NCBI GenBank assembly: GCA_963791295.1
Contig: CAWBRY010000001.1
Location: 496,001-560,000, forward strand
DNA from: CAWBRY01 sp963791295
Lineage (GTDB): Bacteria; Bacteroidota; Bacteroidia; Chitinophagales; Chitinophagaceae
Length of the DNA stretch: 64,000 bases
Reading direction: 5' to 3'
Below the pieces are notes generated by a model that made no database searches, was not told the DNA's origin, and saw only the letters and a program-made list of their open reading frames with translations. Shown here piece by piece: positions 18,107 to 25,347 of this stretch. The position numbers and the translations under genes are program-made. Within the stretch, counting starts at the first letter, position 1; each line of letters begins with the position of its first letter.

Positions 18107-19540
18107 GTGTTCAAAAAATTAGACAAGCTCATCATCAAAGCCTTCATTGGTCCTTTCATCACTACCTTCTTTGTTACGTTAATGGTGCTGATACTGCAAT
18201 TTTTCTGGCTCTACATTGACGATTTTGTAGGGAAAGGTCTGGGTACGCGTGTCATCCTGGAATTTATCTGGTATCAAAGCGCCGTCCTCGTTCCGTTAGC
18301 CCTCCCGCTGGCGATCCTTCTCTCATCCATTATGACCTTCGGAAATCTCGGCGAAAGTTTCGAATTGGTTGCGATCAAGTCGGCGGGAATTTCCTTGCTG
18401 CGCTTTATGCGGCCATTATTTTTAGTTACACTTGTTATATGCGGGATCGCCTTTACTTTTTCCAATTATATCATACCCGTTGCGAACTTGAAGTCAAGAA
18501 CCCTGCTCACCGATATTGTATATGCCAAACCTTCTTTCGATCTTAAGGAAGGAGTCTTTTATAACCGGATCAACGGCTATGCCATCAAGATTGGAAAGAA
18601 AGAAGCCAACGACAGTGTTATCCGGGATGTAATTATCTATGAACAGGGAAATCCACTGCAGGACAATTTCATGATTGCGCAAAGTGGAATCATGCGGGTG
18701 ACGCCGGACAAGCGATTCCTGGAGTTCAATCTGAAGGATGGATGGCGCTACCAGGAAAGGGGAGGAGGTTACTGGAAAAATGGAACCGAATATATCCGGA
18801 TTGGATTCAAGGAGTATAAAAAAGATTTTGATCTCAGCTCCTTTCAATTTAACCGCACTGCAGATAGCGTAAATAAAAACAATGAGCGGATGTACAGCAT
18901 CCGGCAACTTACCAAGACGATTGATTCTATGGAAAAAGACTTCAGCACCTTTAAGAAACAAAGGGAAGAAGAACTATACAAACCATTTGGATTCACCAGG
19001 TATATAGACACCACATGGAAAGAAGCGAAGCTGCCGGATTCGATAAAAAATCAAAAGCTGGTAAGCTTTGATCAAATTATCCCTGATTCGGCCAGGAGTC
19101 CTATAAACCTCCGCGCACTTGAACAATATAGAGCACTTCGCGTGGGACTGGAGACCAATGCCTATAACAACAGGGACAAGGAACGCAGCCTCGATAAGCA
19201 TAAAATTGAATGGCATCGGAAAATAACGCTATCCCTTGCCTGTTTGGTGCTGTTTCTGATCGGAGCTCCCCTGGGTTCCATCATTCGAAAAGGAGGGATC
19301 GGCACCCCAATGATATTCGCGATCATGTTCTTTATGATCTTTTACTTTGCTTCTGTTACGGGAGAAAAATTTGCAAAAGAAAATACATTATCTCCCGTCG
19401 CCGGTATGTGGATGGCTAGCTTTGTACTGGTCCCCATTGGAATCTTCCTGACCTATAAAGCCATGAGGGATTCCCAATTGTTCAATAAAGAATTCTATTA
19501 TCGTATTGCGCAATATTTTCATCGGCAGCGAAAAAAATAA
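18107..19540 (+). CDS. LptF/LptG family lipopolysaccharide transport permease
   Basis: A 477-residue YjgP/YjgQ-type permease, starting at GTG. The usual six transmembrane segments are arranged as three at the N-terminus (about 10-120), a large beta-jellyroll periplasmic domain, and three at the C-terminus (about 370-455, ending before FHRQRKK). In LptB2FG it passes LPS to the LptC/LptA bridge. Bacteroidota often encode one or two such proteins; whether this is F or G is not decidable. The periplasmic part is enlarged by a charged insert (residues 260-360). Confidence 0.88.
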   Translation: MFKKLDKLIIKAFIGPFITTFFVTLMVLILQFFWLYIDDFVGKGLGTRVILEFIWYQSAVLVPLALPLAILLSSIMTFGNLGESFELVAIKSAGISLLRFMRPLFLVTLVICGIAFTFSNYIIPVANLKSRTLLTDIVYAKPSFDLKEGVFYNRINGYAIKIGKKEANDSVIRDVIIYEQGNPLQDNFMIAQSGIMRVTPDKRFLEFNLKDGWRYQERGGGYWKNGTEYIRIGFKEYKKDFDLSSFQFNRTADSVNKNNERMYSIRQLTKTIDSMEKDFSTFKKQREEELYKPFGFTRYIDTTWKEAKLPDSIKNQKLVSFDQIIPDSARSPINLRALEQYRALRVGLETNAYNNRDKERSLDKHKIEWHRKITLSLACLVLFLIGAPLGSIIRKGGIGTPMIFAIMFFMIFYFASVTGEKFAKENTLSPVAGMWMASFVLVPIGIFLTYKAMRDSQLFNKEFYYRIAQYFHRQRKK

Positions 19541-19583
19541 TCAAAGGCAATCATTGAAAGGATAAAATGATGACGTTAGCATT

Positions 19584-20570
19584 TTGAAAAACAAACGGCA
19601 TAATCTAAAGGTTCAGCAATGGGTGGCGGGTATATCCCTGCTTTTGCTGATCGTAAAATTCATTGCTTACTATTCCACACGTTCTGTTGCTATTCTTACC
19701 GATGCATTGGAGAGTATTACCAATGTCGCAGCCGGATTTATAGGTGTCTATTCAATCTATGTTGCAGGCAAGCCCAGAGACATGGACCATCCTTATGGTC
19801 ATGGCAAAGCGGAATTTATTTCGGCCGCCATCGAAGGCACGATGATCGCAACAGCCGGAGCGATTATTTTATATAAGGCCATTCAGAATATTATCTATGC
19901 GCCGGAGTTGCGCAAAATTGACTATGGTATCTTTCTCATTGCGATAACCGCTGTGGTCAATTTTGTAGTTGGGTACATTTGTTTGATCACTGCAAAGAGA
20001 AATAATTCTGCGGCCCTCTATGCCAGTGGCAAGCATCTGCAAAGCGATACCTGGTCAACAGTAGGTATCATTGCAGGCCTCATACTGCTGTATTTCACCG
20101 GCTATAAATGGATCGATAGCGCGGTAGCAATCCTGTTTGCACTTTTTATCATGTTCACAGCTTATCGTATCATAAGAAGATCCATTGCAGGGATCATGGA
20201 TGAAGCCGATGTGAAACTATTGAACAGGATGCTGCAGGTGTTGAATGCAAACCGGCCTCCGAATTGGGTGGATATGCATAACCTGCGGGTCATCAAGTTT
20301 GGGCATGTCATGCATGTGGACTGTCATTTAACAGTTCCCTGGTATCTTAATGTAAACCAGGCTCACGAGGAGATTGACACGCTGGCTGACCTTATCCGGC
20401 GTGAGTTTGGCGAGTCATTTGAACTCTTTGTGCACTCCGATGGTTGTTTATATGAGCAATGTCCGATCTGCATTAAGCCCGATTGCCCGGTGAGACAGCA
20501 TATTTTTGAGAAAAGAATCACCTGGACAATGGAAAATGTTTCACAAAACAAGAAACATACGCTGGCATAA
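19584..20570 (+). CDS. Cation diffusion facilitator transporter
   Basis: A 328-residue CDF antiporter exporting divalent metal ions such as Zn2+, Fe2+ or Mn2+. The signature is in TM2 and TM5 metal-site helices (ILTDALESITN near 36-46, SDTWSTVG near 152) and HPYGHGKAE after TM2. A cytosolic C-terminal domain (GHVMHVDCHLTVP) ends in an unusual cysteine-rich tail (CLYEQCPICIKPDC), a possible metal-binding site. The start codon appears to be TTG, because an in-frame stop lies 21 bases upstream and no ATG is available. Downstream OsmC follows 17 bases later. Confidence 0.88.
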   Translation: MKNKRHNLKVQQWVAGISLLLLIVKFIAYYSTRSVAILTDALESITNVAAGFIGVYSIYVAGKPRDMDHPYGHGKAEFISAAIEGTMIATAGAIILYKAIQNIIYAPELRKIDYGIFLIAITAVVNFVVGYICLITAKRNNSAALYASGKHLQSDTWSTVGIIAGLILLYFTGYKWIDSAVAILFALFIMFTAYRIIRRSIAGIMDEADVKLLNRMLQVLNANRPPNWVDMHNLRVIKFGHVMHVDCHLTVPWYLNVNQAHEEIDTLADLIRREFGESFELFVHSDGCLYEQCPICIKPDCPVRQHIFEKRITWTMENVSQNKKHTLA

Positions 20571-20587
20571 CCCTTTATACATTTAAA

Positions 20588-20983
20588 ATGAAGACAGTCA
20601 CCACCTGGATGCGAGACCGCCAATTTGAAAGTAAGCTAAACCATAATTCCATTTTGTTGGACGGGAAGAAGGAAGAGGGTTTTGGTCCCAAGGCCCTGCT
20701 CCTGTCTGGTTTGGCGGGCTGCTCGGGGATTGATGTGGTGGATGTGCTGGAGAAGATGCGTGTGTCTTTCTCCAGTCTGGAAATGGAAGTGGAAACCGAT
20801 GTAACAGAAGAGCATCCGCGGGTGTTTAAGGATATCCTGATTACTTATAGAATAAAAACAGATCCCGGAAATGAAGACAAAGTGAGAAAGGCCATAGATT
20901 TATCGCTGGATAAGTATTGCGGCGTATCGGCCATGCTCAAAAAAAACTCAGCAATTAACTACAAACTCGTAATAGAATCTTAA
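20588..20983 (+). CDS. OsmC-like peroxiredoxin-type protein
   Basis: A 131-residue OsmC/Ohr-fold protein. Two conserved cysteines typical of the family are present, one in GLAGCSGIDVVDVLEKMR near residue 46 and one in SLDKYCGVSAML near 117. OsmC proteins reduce organic hydroperoxides with thiols; some relatives handle sulfane sulfur. It is followed 8 bases later by the Rrf2 regulator, so a shared transcript is likely, and this links it to the sulfur genes. Confidence 0.85.
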   Translation: MKTVTTWMRDRQFESKLNHNSILLDGKKEEGFGPKALLLSGLAGCSGIDVVDVLEKMRVSFSSLEMEVETDVTEEHPRVFKDILITYRIKTDPGNEDKVRKAIDLSLDKYCGVSAMLKKNSAINYKLVIES

Positions 20984-20991
20984 ATTTCAAT

Positions 20992-21414
20992 ATGCTTTCC
21001 AAAAAATCGCAATATGCATTTAAGGCGCTGGCTCATCTGACGGAAAATTATAAGAAGGGCCCGGTGTTGATTGCGGATATTTCAAAAAGGAAAAAGATCC
21101 CTTTGAAATTCCTGGAAAGTATTTTATTAGAATTAAAAAAGGCGGGTATCCTCAACAGTAAGAAAGGCAAGGGCGGGGGCTATTTTCTTGCCCAGGATCC
21201 AAATAAGATAAAGGCTGCCACTATTATTCGCCTCGTGAATGGTCCAATTGCCATGCTCCCCTGCGTTAGTTTATATTTTTACGAGCGATGTAAGAACTGC
21301 GACGAAAAACATTGCGGGCTTCACGATATGATGATCGAAGTCCGGGATGCCTCTCTGAATATCCTGGAAAAGAGGACATTGTTCGACCTCATGTACAAGC
21401 CTTTAGATCCCTGA
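20992..21414 (+). CDS. Rrf2-family transcriptional regulator with four clustered cysteines
   Basis: A 140-residue winged-helix regulator of the Rrf2 family. The DNA-binding region is visible in residues 1-60 (YAFKALAHL, LKFLESILLELKKAGIL), followed by the glycine-rich wing GKGGGYFLA. Cys91, Cys100, Cys103 and Cys108 lie together (C-x8-C-x2-C-x4-C), which could hold an Fe-S cluster or metal as in IscR and NsrR (three cysteines). It sits directly upstream of cysH, and an AGTCTAC palindrome-like site separates them, so it is the best candidate regulator of the sulfur genes. That role is inferred. Confidence 0.88.
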   Translation: MLSKKSQYAFKALAHLTENYKKGPVLIADISKRKKIPLKFLESILLELKKAGILNSKKGKGGGYFLAQDPNKIKAATIIRLVNGPIAMLPCVSLYFYERCKNCDEKHCGLHDMMIEVRDASLNILEKRTLFDLMYKPLDP

Positions 21415-21430
21415 CAAAAGGCTATGTTAA

Positions 21431-21473
21431 AGTCTACTTCTTTAGTGGGGTAGAGTTTTTTTCCGTAGCTTTA
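21431..21473 (+). promoter_or_regulatory. Probable cysH promoter and operator
   Basis: AGTCTAC (21431-21437) and GTAGAGT (21450-21456) form an inverted repeat with one mismatch. TAGCTTTA at 21466-21473 is a 7-of-8 match to the -7 box, with TTTAG 20 bases upstream. The inverted repeat would cover the -33 region, as expected for a repressor site. A T-run at 21456-21462 also makes it look like a weak terminator after the Rrf2 gene, so the reading is uncertain. Confidence 0.45.
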
Positions 21474-21507
21474 CCGTCCGTTTTCACCGGAAAAAATCGA
21501 TCAGGGT

Positions 21508-21524
21508 GAGCATGCGAAATGCTC
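21508..21524 (+). promoter_or_regulatory. Hairpin just upstream of cysH start
   Basis: GAGCAT and ATGCTC form a 6-base-pair stem with a GCGAA loop, ending 10 bases before the cysH ATG. It may hide or expose the ribosome-binding region. I could not fit it to a known SAM or other riboswitch class. Confidence 0.35.
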
Positions 21525-21534
21525 AAAAGTTTTT

Positions 21535-22242
21535 ATGGTCCTGGAAAAAAATTGGATAGAAAAAATTGAAAAAAGCCCTCTGAAGGAGGGATTGGAAATC
21601 ATTGCTTCATTGTTTCCGGGCCAGGTCGTCTTTTCATCTTCACTAGGGCAGGAGGACCAGGTGATCACAGATGCCATCTTCAAGAACCAGATTCCCATAA
21701 AGATATTTTCCATAGATACAGGAAGACTGTTTAATGAAAGTTATGAATTGATCGATAAGACGCTCGCGCGTTATAAACGACCAGTGCATATTTATTTTCC
21801 GGAATCGAAGGACGTAGAAAGCTTTGTCATAAATAAGGGCGTTAATAGTTTTTATGAATCCGTTGAAAACAGAAAGGAGTGTTGTTCTATCCGGAAAGTA
21901 AAACCATTGAACCGGGCATTGGAAGGCGCCAAAGTATGGATAACAGGAATAAGGTCTGAGCAATCCGAAAACCGAAAGAGTATGGCCATGATCGAATGGG
22001 TAGAGGACCGGCAGCTATACAAATTCAATCCCTTGCTCAACTGGTCATTTGCAGACGTCGTTAATTATCTGAGGGAATTCAATGTTCCTTACAATACATT
22101 GCATGATAAAGGTTTTGTCAGCATTGGTTGCGCGCCATGTACGCGTGCGATAGAGCCGGGAGAAGATCCGCGAGCCGGAAGGTGGTGGTGGGAAACATCA
22201 CAAAAAGAATGTGGTCTCCATATTCATGAAAAAGCTGAGTAA
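21535..22242 (+). CDS. cysH: Phosphoadenylyl-/adenylyl-sulfate reductase, APS type
   Basis: A 235-residue assimilatory reductase that turns activated sulfate into sulfite. The PP-loop-like N-terminal segment (FSSSLGQEDQVITD) binds nucleotide, and ECGLH (Cys226) is the catalytic C-terminal motif. Cys116-Cys117 and Cys199-x2-Cys202 form the [4Fe-4S] ligand set that marks the adenylylsulfate-using branch. This fits the absence of an APS kinase here (no cysC, and no kinase domain in CysN), so sulfate would go APS to sulfite directly. Next to cysD and the Rrf2 regulator. Confidence 0.93.
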   Translation: MVLEKNWIEKIEKSPLKEGLEIIASLFPGQVVFSSSLGQEDQVITDAIFKNQIPIKIFSIDTGRLFNESYELIDKTLARYKRPVHIYFPESKDVESFVINKGVNSFYESVENRKECCSIRKVKPLNRALEGAKVWITGIRSEQSENRKSMAMIEWVEDRQLYKFNPLLNWSFADVVNYLREFNVPYNTLHDKGFVSIGCAPCTRAIEPGEDPRAGRWWWETSQKECGLHIHEKAE

Positions 22243-22262
22243 GATTATTTTTTTGAATAAAA

Positions 22263-22282
22263 ATCTAGTAAATAAGTAGACT
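22263..22282 (+). promoter_or_regulatory. Candidate sulfur-regulon operator before cysD
   Basis: ATCTAG, six bases, then AGTAGACT. The same arrangement (TCTAG-n6-AGTAGACT) occurs upstream of the sulfite reductase gene. It lies only 12 bases before the cysD ATG, so a regulator here would act by blocking elongation or translation. The element is a candidate by resemblance only. Confidence 0.4.
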
Positions 22283-22294
22283 GATTTCAACGCT

Positions 22295-23203
22295 ATGAGC
22301 AGCTTTCATCTAAACTACCTGGAGCAACTGGAAGCGGAGAGCATCGACATCCTTCGCGAAGTGGCAGCTCAATTTGAACGGCCTGCACTATTATTCAGCG
22401 GAGGCAAGGATTCCATAACTATGGTACACCTGGCGAAGAAAGCGTTCGCTCCGGGTAAAATTCCTTTTCCCTTAATGCATATCGATACCGGCCATAATTT
22501 CCCGGAGGCGCTTAGTTTTCGGGACCAATTGGTAGCCGAGGTCGATGCCAAATTGATCGTCCGCAAAGTGGAGGATACGATAAAGCAAAAAAACCTGACG
22601 GAGCCCACGGGTAAATTTGCAAGCCGCAACTGGCTTCAAACCTATACTTTATTGGATGCAATCGAAGAATTCAAGTTTGATGCATGCATTGGCGGCGCCC
22701 GGCGTGATGAAGAAAAAGCGAGAGCGAAGGAAAGAATTTTCTCGGTGAGAGATGAATTCGGACAATGGAATCCAAAATTGCAAAGGCCCGAGCTTTGGAA
22801 TATCTATAACGGGCGCATCCATAAAGGAGAAAACGTGCGGGTATTCCCCATCAGCAACTGGACGGAATTAGATATATGGAATTATATCCGCCATCGCGAG
22901 ATTGCCCTGCCTTCGATTTATTTTTCTCACCCCCGCCAGGTACTCCTTCATGAGGGCCAGTTGGTTGCTGTCTCTGAGTATGTACAGATTGATGAAACAG
23001 ATGAGCTGTTTACAAAAAATGTGCGTTACCGCACGGTTGGAGACATGACCTGTACGGCGGCTGTTGAGTCGAATGCATCTACACTGGACGAAGTGATCAG
23101 CGAAATCATTTCTACCAGGATCAGTGAACGCGGCGAGACACGAATCGATGATAAAGTAACAGAAGCGGCGATGGAGGATAGGAAGAAGGACGGGTATTTC
23201 TAG
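22295..23203 (+). CDS. cysD: Sulfate adenylyltransferase subunit 2
   Basis: A 302-residue subunit of ATP sulfurylase that makes APS from sulfate and ATP, driven by GTP hydrolysis in CysN. The PP-loop SGGKDSITMVHLA is at residues 35-47, followed by HIDTGHNFPE and GGARRDEEKARAKER. The C-terminal RTVGDMTCTAAVESNA is characteristic. Length matches the family. It runs directly into cysN across a TAGATGC-type repeat that begins with its own stop codon. Confidence 0.97.
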   Translation: MSSFHLNYLEQLEAESIDILREVAAQFERPALLFSGGKDSITMVHLAKKAFAPGKIPFPLMHIDTGHNFPEALSFRDQLVAEVDAKLIVRKVEDTIKQKNLTEPTGKFASRNWLQTYTLLDAIEEFKFDACIGGARRDEEKARAKERIFSVRDEFGQWNPKLQRPELWNIYNGRIHKGENVRVFPISNWTELDIWNYIRHREIALPSIYFSHPRQVLLHEGQLVAVSEYVQIDETDELFTKNVRYRTVGDMTCTAAVESNASTLDEVISEIISTRISERGETRIDDKVTEAAMEDRKKDGYF

Positions 23204-23252
23204 ATGCTAGATACGAGATGCTGGATTATTTAATACTTACAACTTATAAGCT
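23201..23252 (+). repeat. TAGATGC/ATACGAG and ACTTATAAG intergenic repeats
   Basis: Starting at the cysD stop codon, a TAGATGC-type run (23201-23226) contains AGATGCTAGATACGAGATGC. It is followed by ACTTACAACTTATAAGCTT (about 23236-23252), up to the cysN start. The same TAGAT-type run occurs at 57861 and 62555, and the ACTTATAAG-type run near 40188. Confidence 0.65.
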
Positions 23253-23254
23253 TA

Positions 23255-24496
23255 ATGGATCTACTTCGTTTCATAACGGCCGGCAGTGTTGACGATGGGA
23301 AGAGCACTCTCATTGGACGGCTGCTCTACGACAGCAAGAATATTCTTGTTGATCAACTAGCTGCGCTGGAAAAACAAACCAAGAACAAGGCGAACGGAAA
23401 CATAGACCTGGCCTTGCTTACGGATGGCCTGCGCGCTGAGCGGGAGCAGGGAATCACTATCGATGTCGCATACCGCTATTTTACCACACCCAATCGCAAA
23501 TTCATTATAGCCGACGCTCCCGGCCATGTGCAATATACCCGCAACATGGTTACCGGTGCATCGAATGCGAGCCTGATCATTGTTTTGGTGGATGCGCGTT
23601 TGGGTGTTGTTGAACAAACACGCCGACATTCCATCATCGCATCCTTATTGAAGATCCCGCATGTCGTGGTCGCCATCAATAAAATGGACCTGGTTGGTTT
23701 TTCGCAGGACGTCTACAATAATATAGTCATCGATTATTCGGAAGTGGCTAGCAACTTAGGGTTGAAAGATGTTACCTATATTCCCATCAGTGCATTGCTC
23801 GGCGATAATCTCGTGGAGAGATCGGAACATATGTCCTGGTATCAGGGTAAACCCCTCCTGGAATTCTTAGAGCAAGTAGAGGTAGAGAATGATATCAACT
23901 ATACTGAACCACGGTTCCAGGTACAATATGTTATCCGGCCACAAACCAAAGACTTACATGATTACAGGGGCTATGCAGGTAAGATACTCAGCGGAGTTTA
24001 TCGAAAAGGTGACAAGGTGAAAATATTTCCTGCAGAGAAGGAAACGACGATCTTAAAATTGGAAACCGGAGGTAAGGAAGTGGATGAAGCTTTTGCACCG
24101 CAGGCCATCGTCATGCAATTCAGCGATGACATAGACATTAGCCGGGGCGAAACAGTAGTCAAGCCCGACAACCTTCCTCTGATTGGAAAAGAGATTGATG
24201 TGCTGCTGTGTTGGCTGGATGAGAAGCCATTAATTGCAGGTAATAAATATTATTTACAACATAATAGCCGGTTGGTGCGTTCAATAGTGAAGGAAATCTT
24301 CTACAAATTGGATGTGAACTCACTACAACAACAGCCGGTAGAAGGTCCCGTAAGATTGAATGAGGTGGTGCGTGCAACGATCAAGACAGCGTCCCCACTT
24401 GTATATGATAGTTATGAAGCCAATAGTGCGAATGGCAGCGCTATCCTGGTGGACGAGACCAGCAATAACACAGTGGCCGCAGTTATGTTTGGATAA
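23255..24496 (+). CDS. cysN: Sulfate adenylyltransferase subunit 1 (GTPase)
   Basis: A 413-residue EF-Tu-like GTPase that powers APS formation by CysD. G motifs are GSVDDGKST (10-18), DAPGHVQYTRNM, and NKMD. Domains II and III follow in the usual order. There is no C-terminal APS kinase domain (CysC), so PAPS cannot be made by this protein, in line with the APS-type reductase. It is separated from cysD by the TAGATGC repeat, so the two start independently. Confidence 0.96.
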   Translation: MDLLRFITAGSVDDGKSTLIGRLLYDSKNILVDQLAALEKQTKNKANGNIDLALLTDGLRAEREQGITIDVAYRYFTTPNRKFIIADAPGHVQYTRNMVTGASNASLIIVLVDARLGVVEQTRRHSIIASLLKIPHVVVAINKMDLVGFSQDVYNNIVIDYSEVASNLGLKDVTYIPISALLGDNLVERSEHMSWYQGKPLLEFLEQVEVENDINYTEPRFQVQYVIRPQTKDLHDYRGYAGKILSGVYRKGDKVKIFPAEKETTILKLETGGKEVDEAFAPQAIVMQFSDDIDISRGETVVKPDNLPLIGKEIDVLLCWLDEKPLIAGNKYYLQHNSRLVRSIVKEIFYKLDVNSLQQQPVEGPVRLNEVVRATIKTASPLVYDSYEANSANGSAILVDETSNNTVAAVMFG

Positions 24497-24535
24497 AAAC
24501 TTTCTATCCCCATATGCTTAATAGCTCTTAATAAC

Positions 24536-25342
24536 ATGCAAATCGAATATAAAGGCAAAGTGATCCTGGCAGGCGCCGGGCCCGGCGATGCAGACCTTAT
24601 CACCATCAGATTGCAAAAACAATTGGCTATAGCCGATGTGATCATCACAGACCGGCTCGTCAATCCAATGATCATTGAAATTCATGCGCGCAAAGATGTT
24701 CAATTAGTAGAGGCGGGCAAGCAGGGATATAGTGGCGCCTCGATCACGCAGGATGAGATCAATCAATTGATTGTCGACCATGCACTGGCAGGAAAAAATG
24801 TCTTGCGTTTAAAAGGAGGAGATATCGCTTTCTTTAGCAATGTTCTTGATGAACTCGAATGCCTGGTAGCCAATGAAATTGAATTTGAGATCATTCCTGG
24901 TATAACGGCTGCTTCGGGTGCCTCGGCATATAGCGGGATCCCGTTAACGGCAAGGAATTTTTCACAAGGGGTGCAATTTCTTACGTTTAATCCCAATAGC
25001 ATGTATAGCCCGGATAAATGGAAACAATTGGCCAACGCAAAGGAGACACTGGTCTTTTACATGGCTGCAAAAAATATAGGCGACCTGTCCGAATTGATCT
25101 TACGGTATTCAAGAAGGCCGTCAACGCCCCTGGCTGTCATCGAACAGGCTACAACGCCACATCAACAGGTTCATATAACCACCCTGGCCAAATGCAATAT
25201 GGATTTCGCCGGAATAAAATTCAGCTCTCCCTCTTTAGTAATTGTGGGTGATGTGGTCAACTTGCACGAAAAATTCAAATGGTTTCGTAGCAACGAAGAT
25301 GCAGGAAGCATTTTCAAGGATTTGGTTGGGGATAATCAATAG
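24536..25342 (+). CDS. cobA: Uroporphyrinogen-III C-methyltransferase
   Basis: A 268-residue SAM-dependent methyltransferase that converts uroporphyrinogen III to precorrin-2, the branch point for siroheme. Visible motifs are GAGPGDADLITIRL near the N-terminus, VRLKGGD-like VLRLKGGDIAFF near residue 86, and PGITAASGASAY near 121. It belongs to the short CobA/SumT form. It supplies siroheme for the adjacent sulfite reductase; the next step is the precorrin-2 dehydrogenase domain at 31296. The gene is convergent with that of the reductase, 5 bases apart. Confidence 0.95.
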   Translation: MQIEYKGKVILAGAGPGDADLITIRLQKQLAIADVIITDRLVNPMIIEIHARKDVQLVEAGKQGYSGASITQDEINQLIVDHALAGKNVLRLKGGDIAFFSNVLDELECLVANEIEFEIIPGITAASGASAYSGIPLTARNFSQGVQFLTFNPNSMYSPDKWKQLANAKETLVFYMAAKNIGDLSELILRYSRRPSTPLAVIEQATTPHQQVHITTLAKCNMDFAGIKFSSPSLVIVGDVVNLHEKFKWFRSNEDAGSIFKDLVGDNQ

Positions 25343-25347
25343 TCAAC

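Noticed and set aside
21415..21534. SAM-type riboswitch upstream of cysH
   Set aside because: A hairpin and some paired segments exist, but I could not fit the conserved core of any SAM class. The operator and promoter reading explains the region better.
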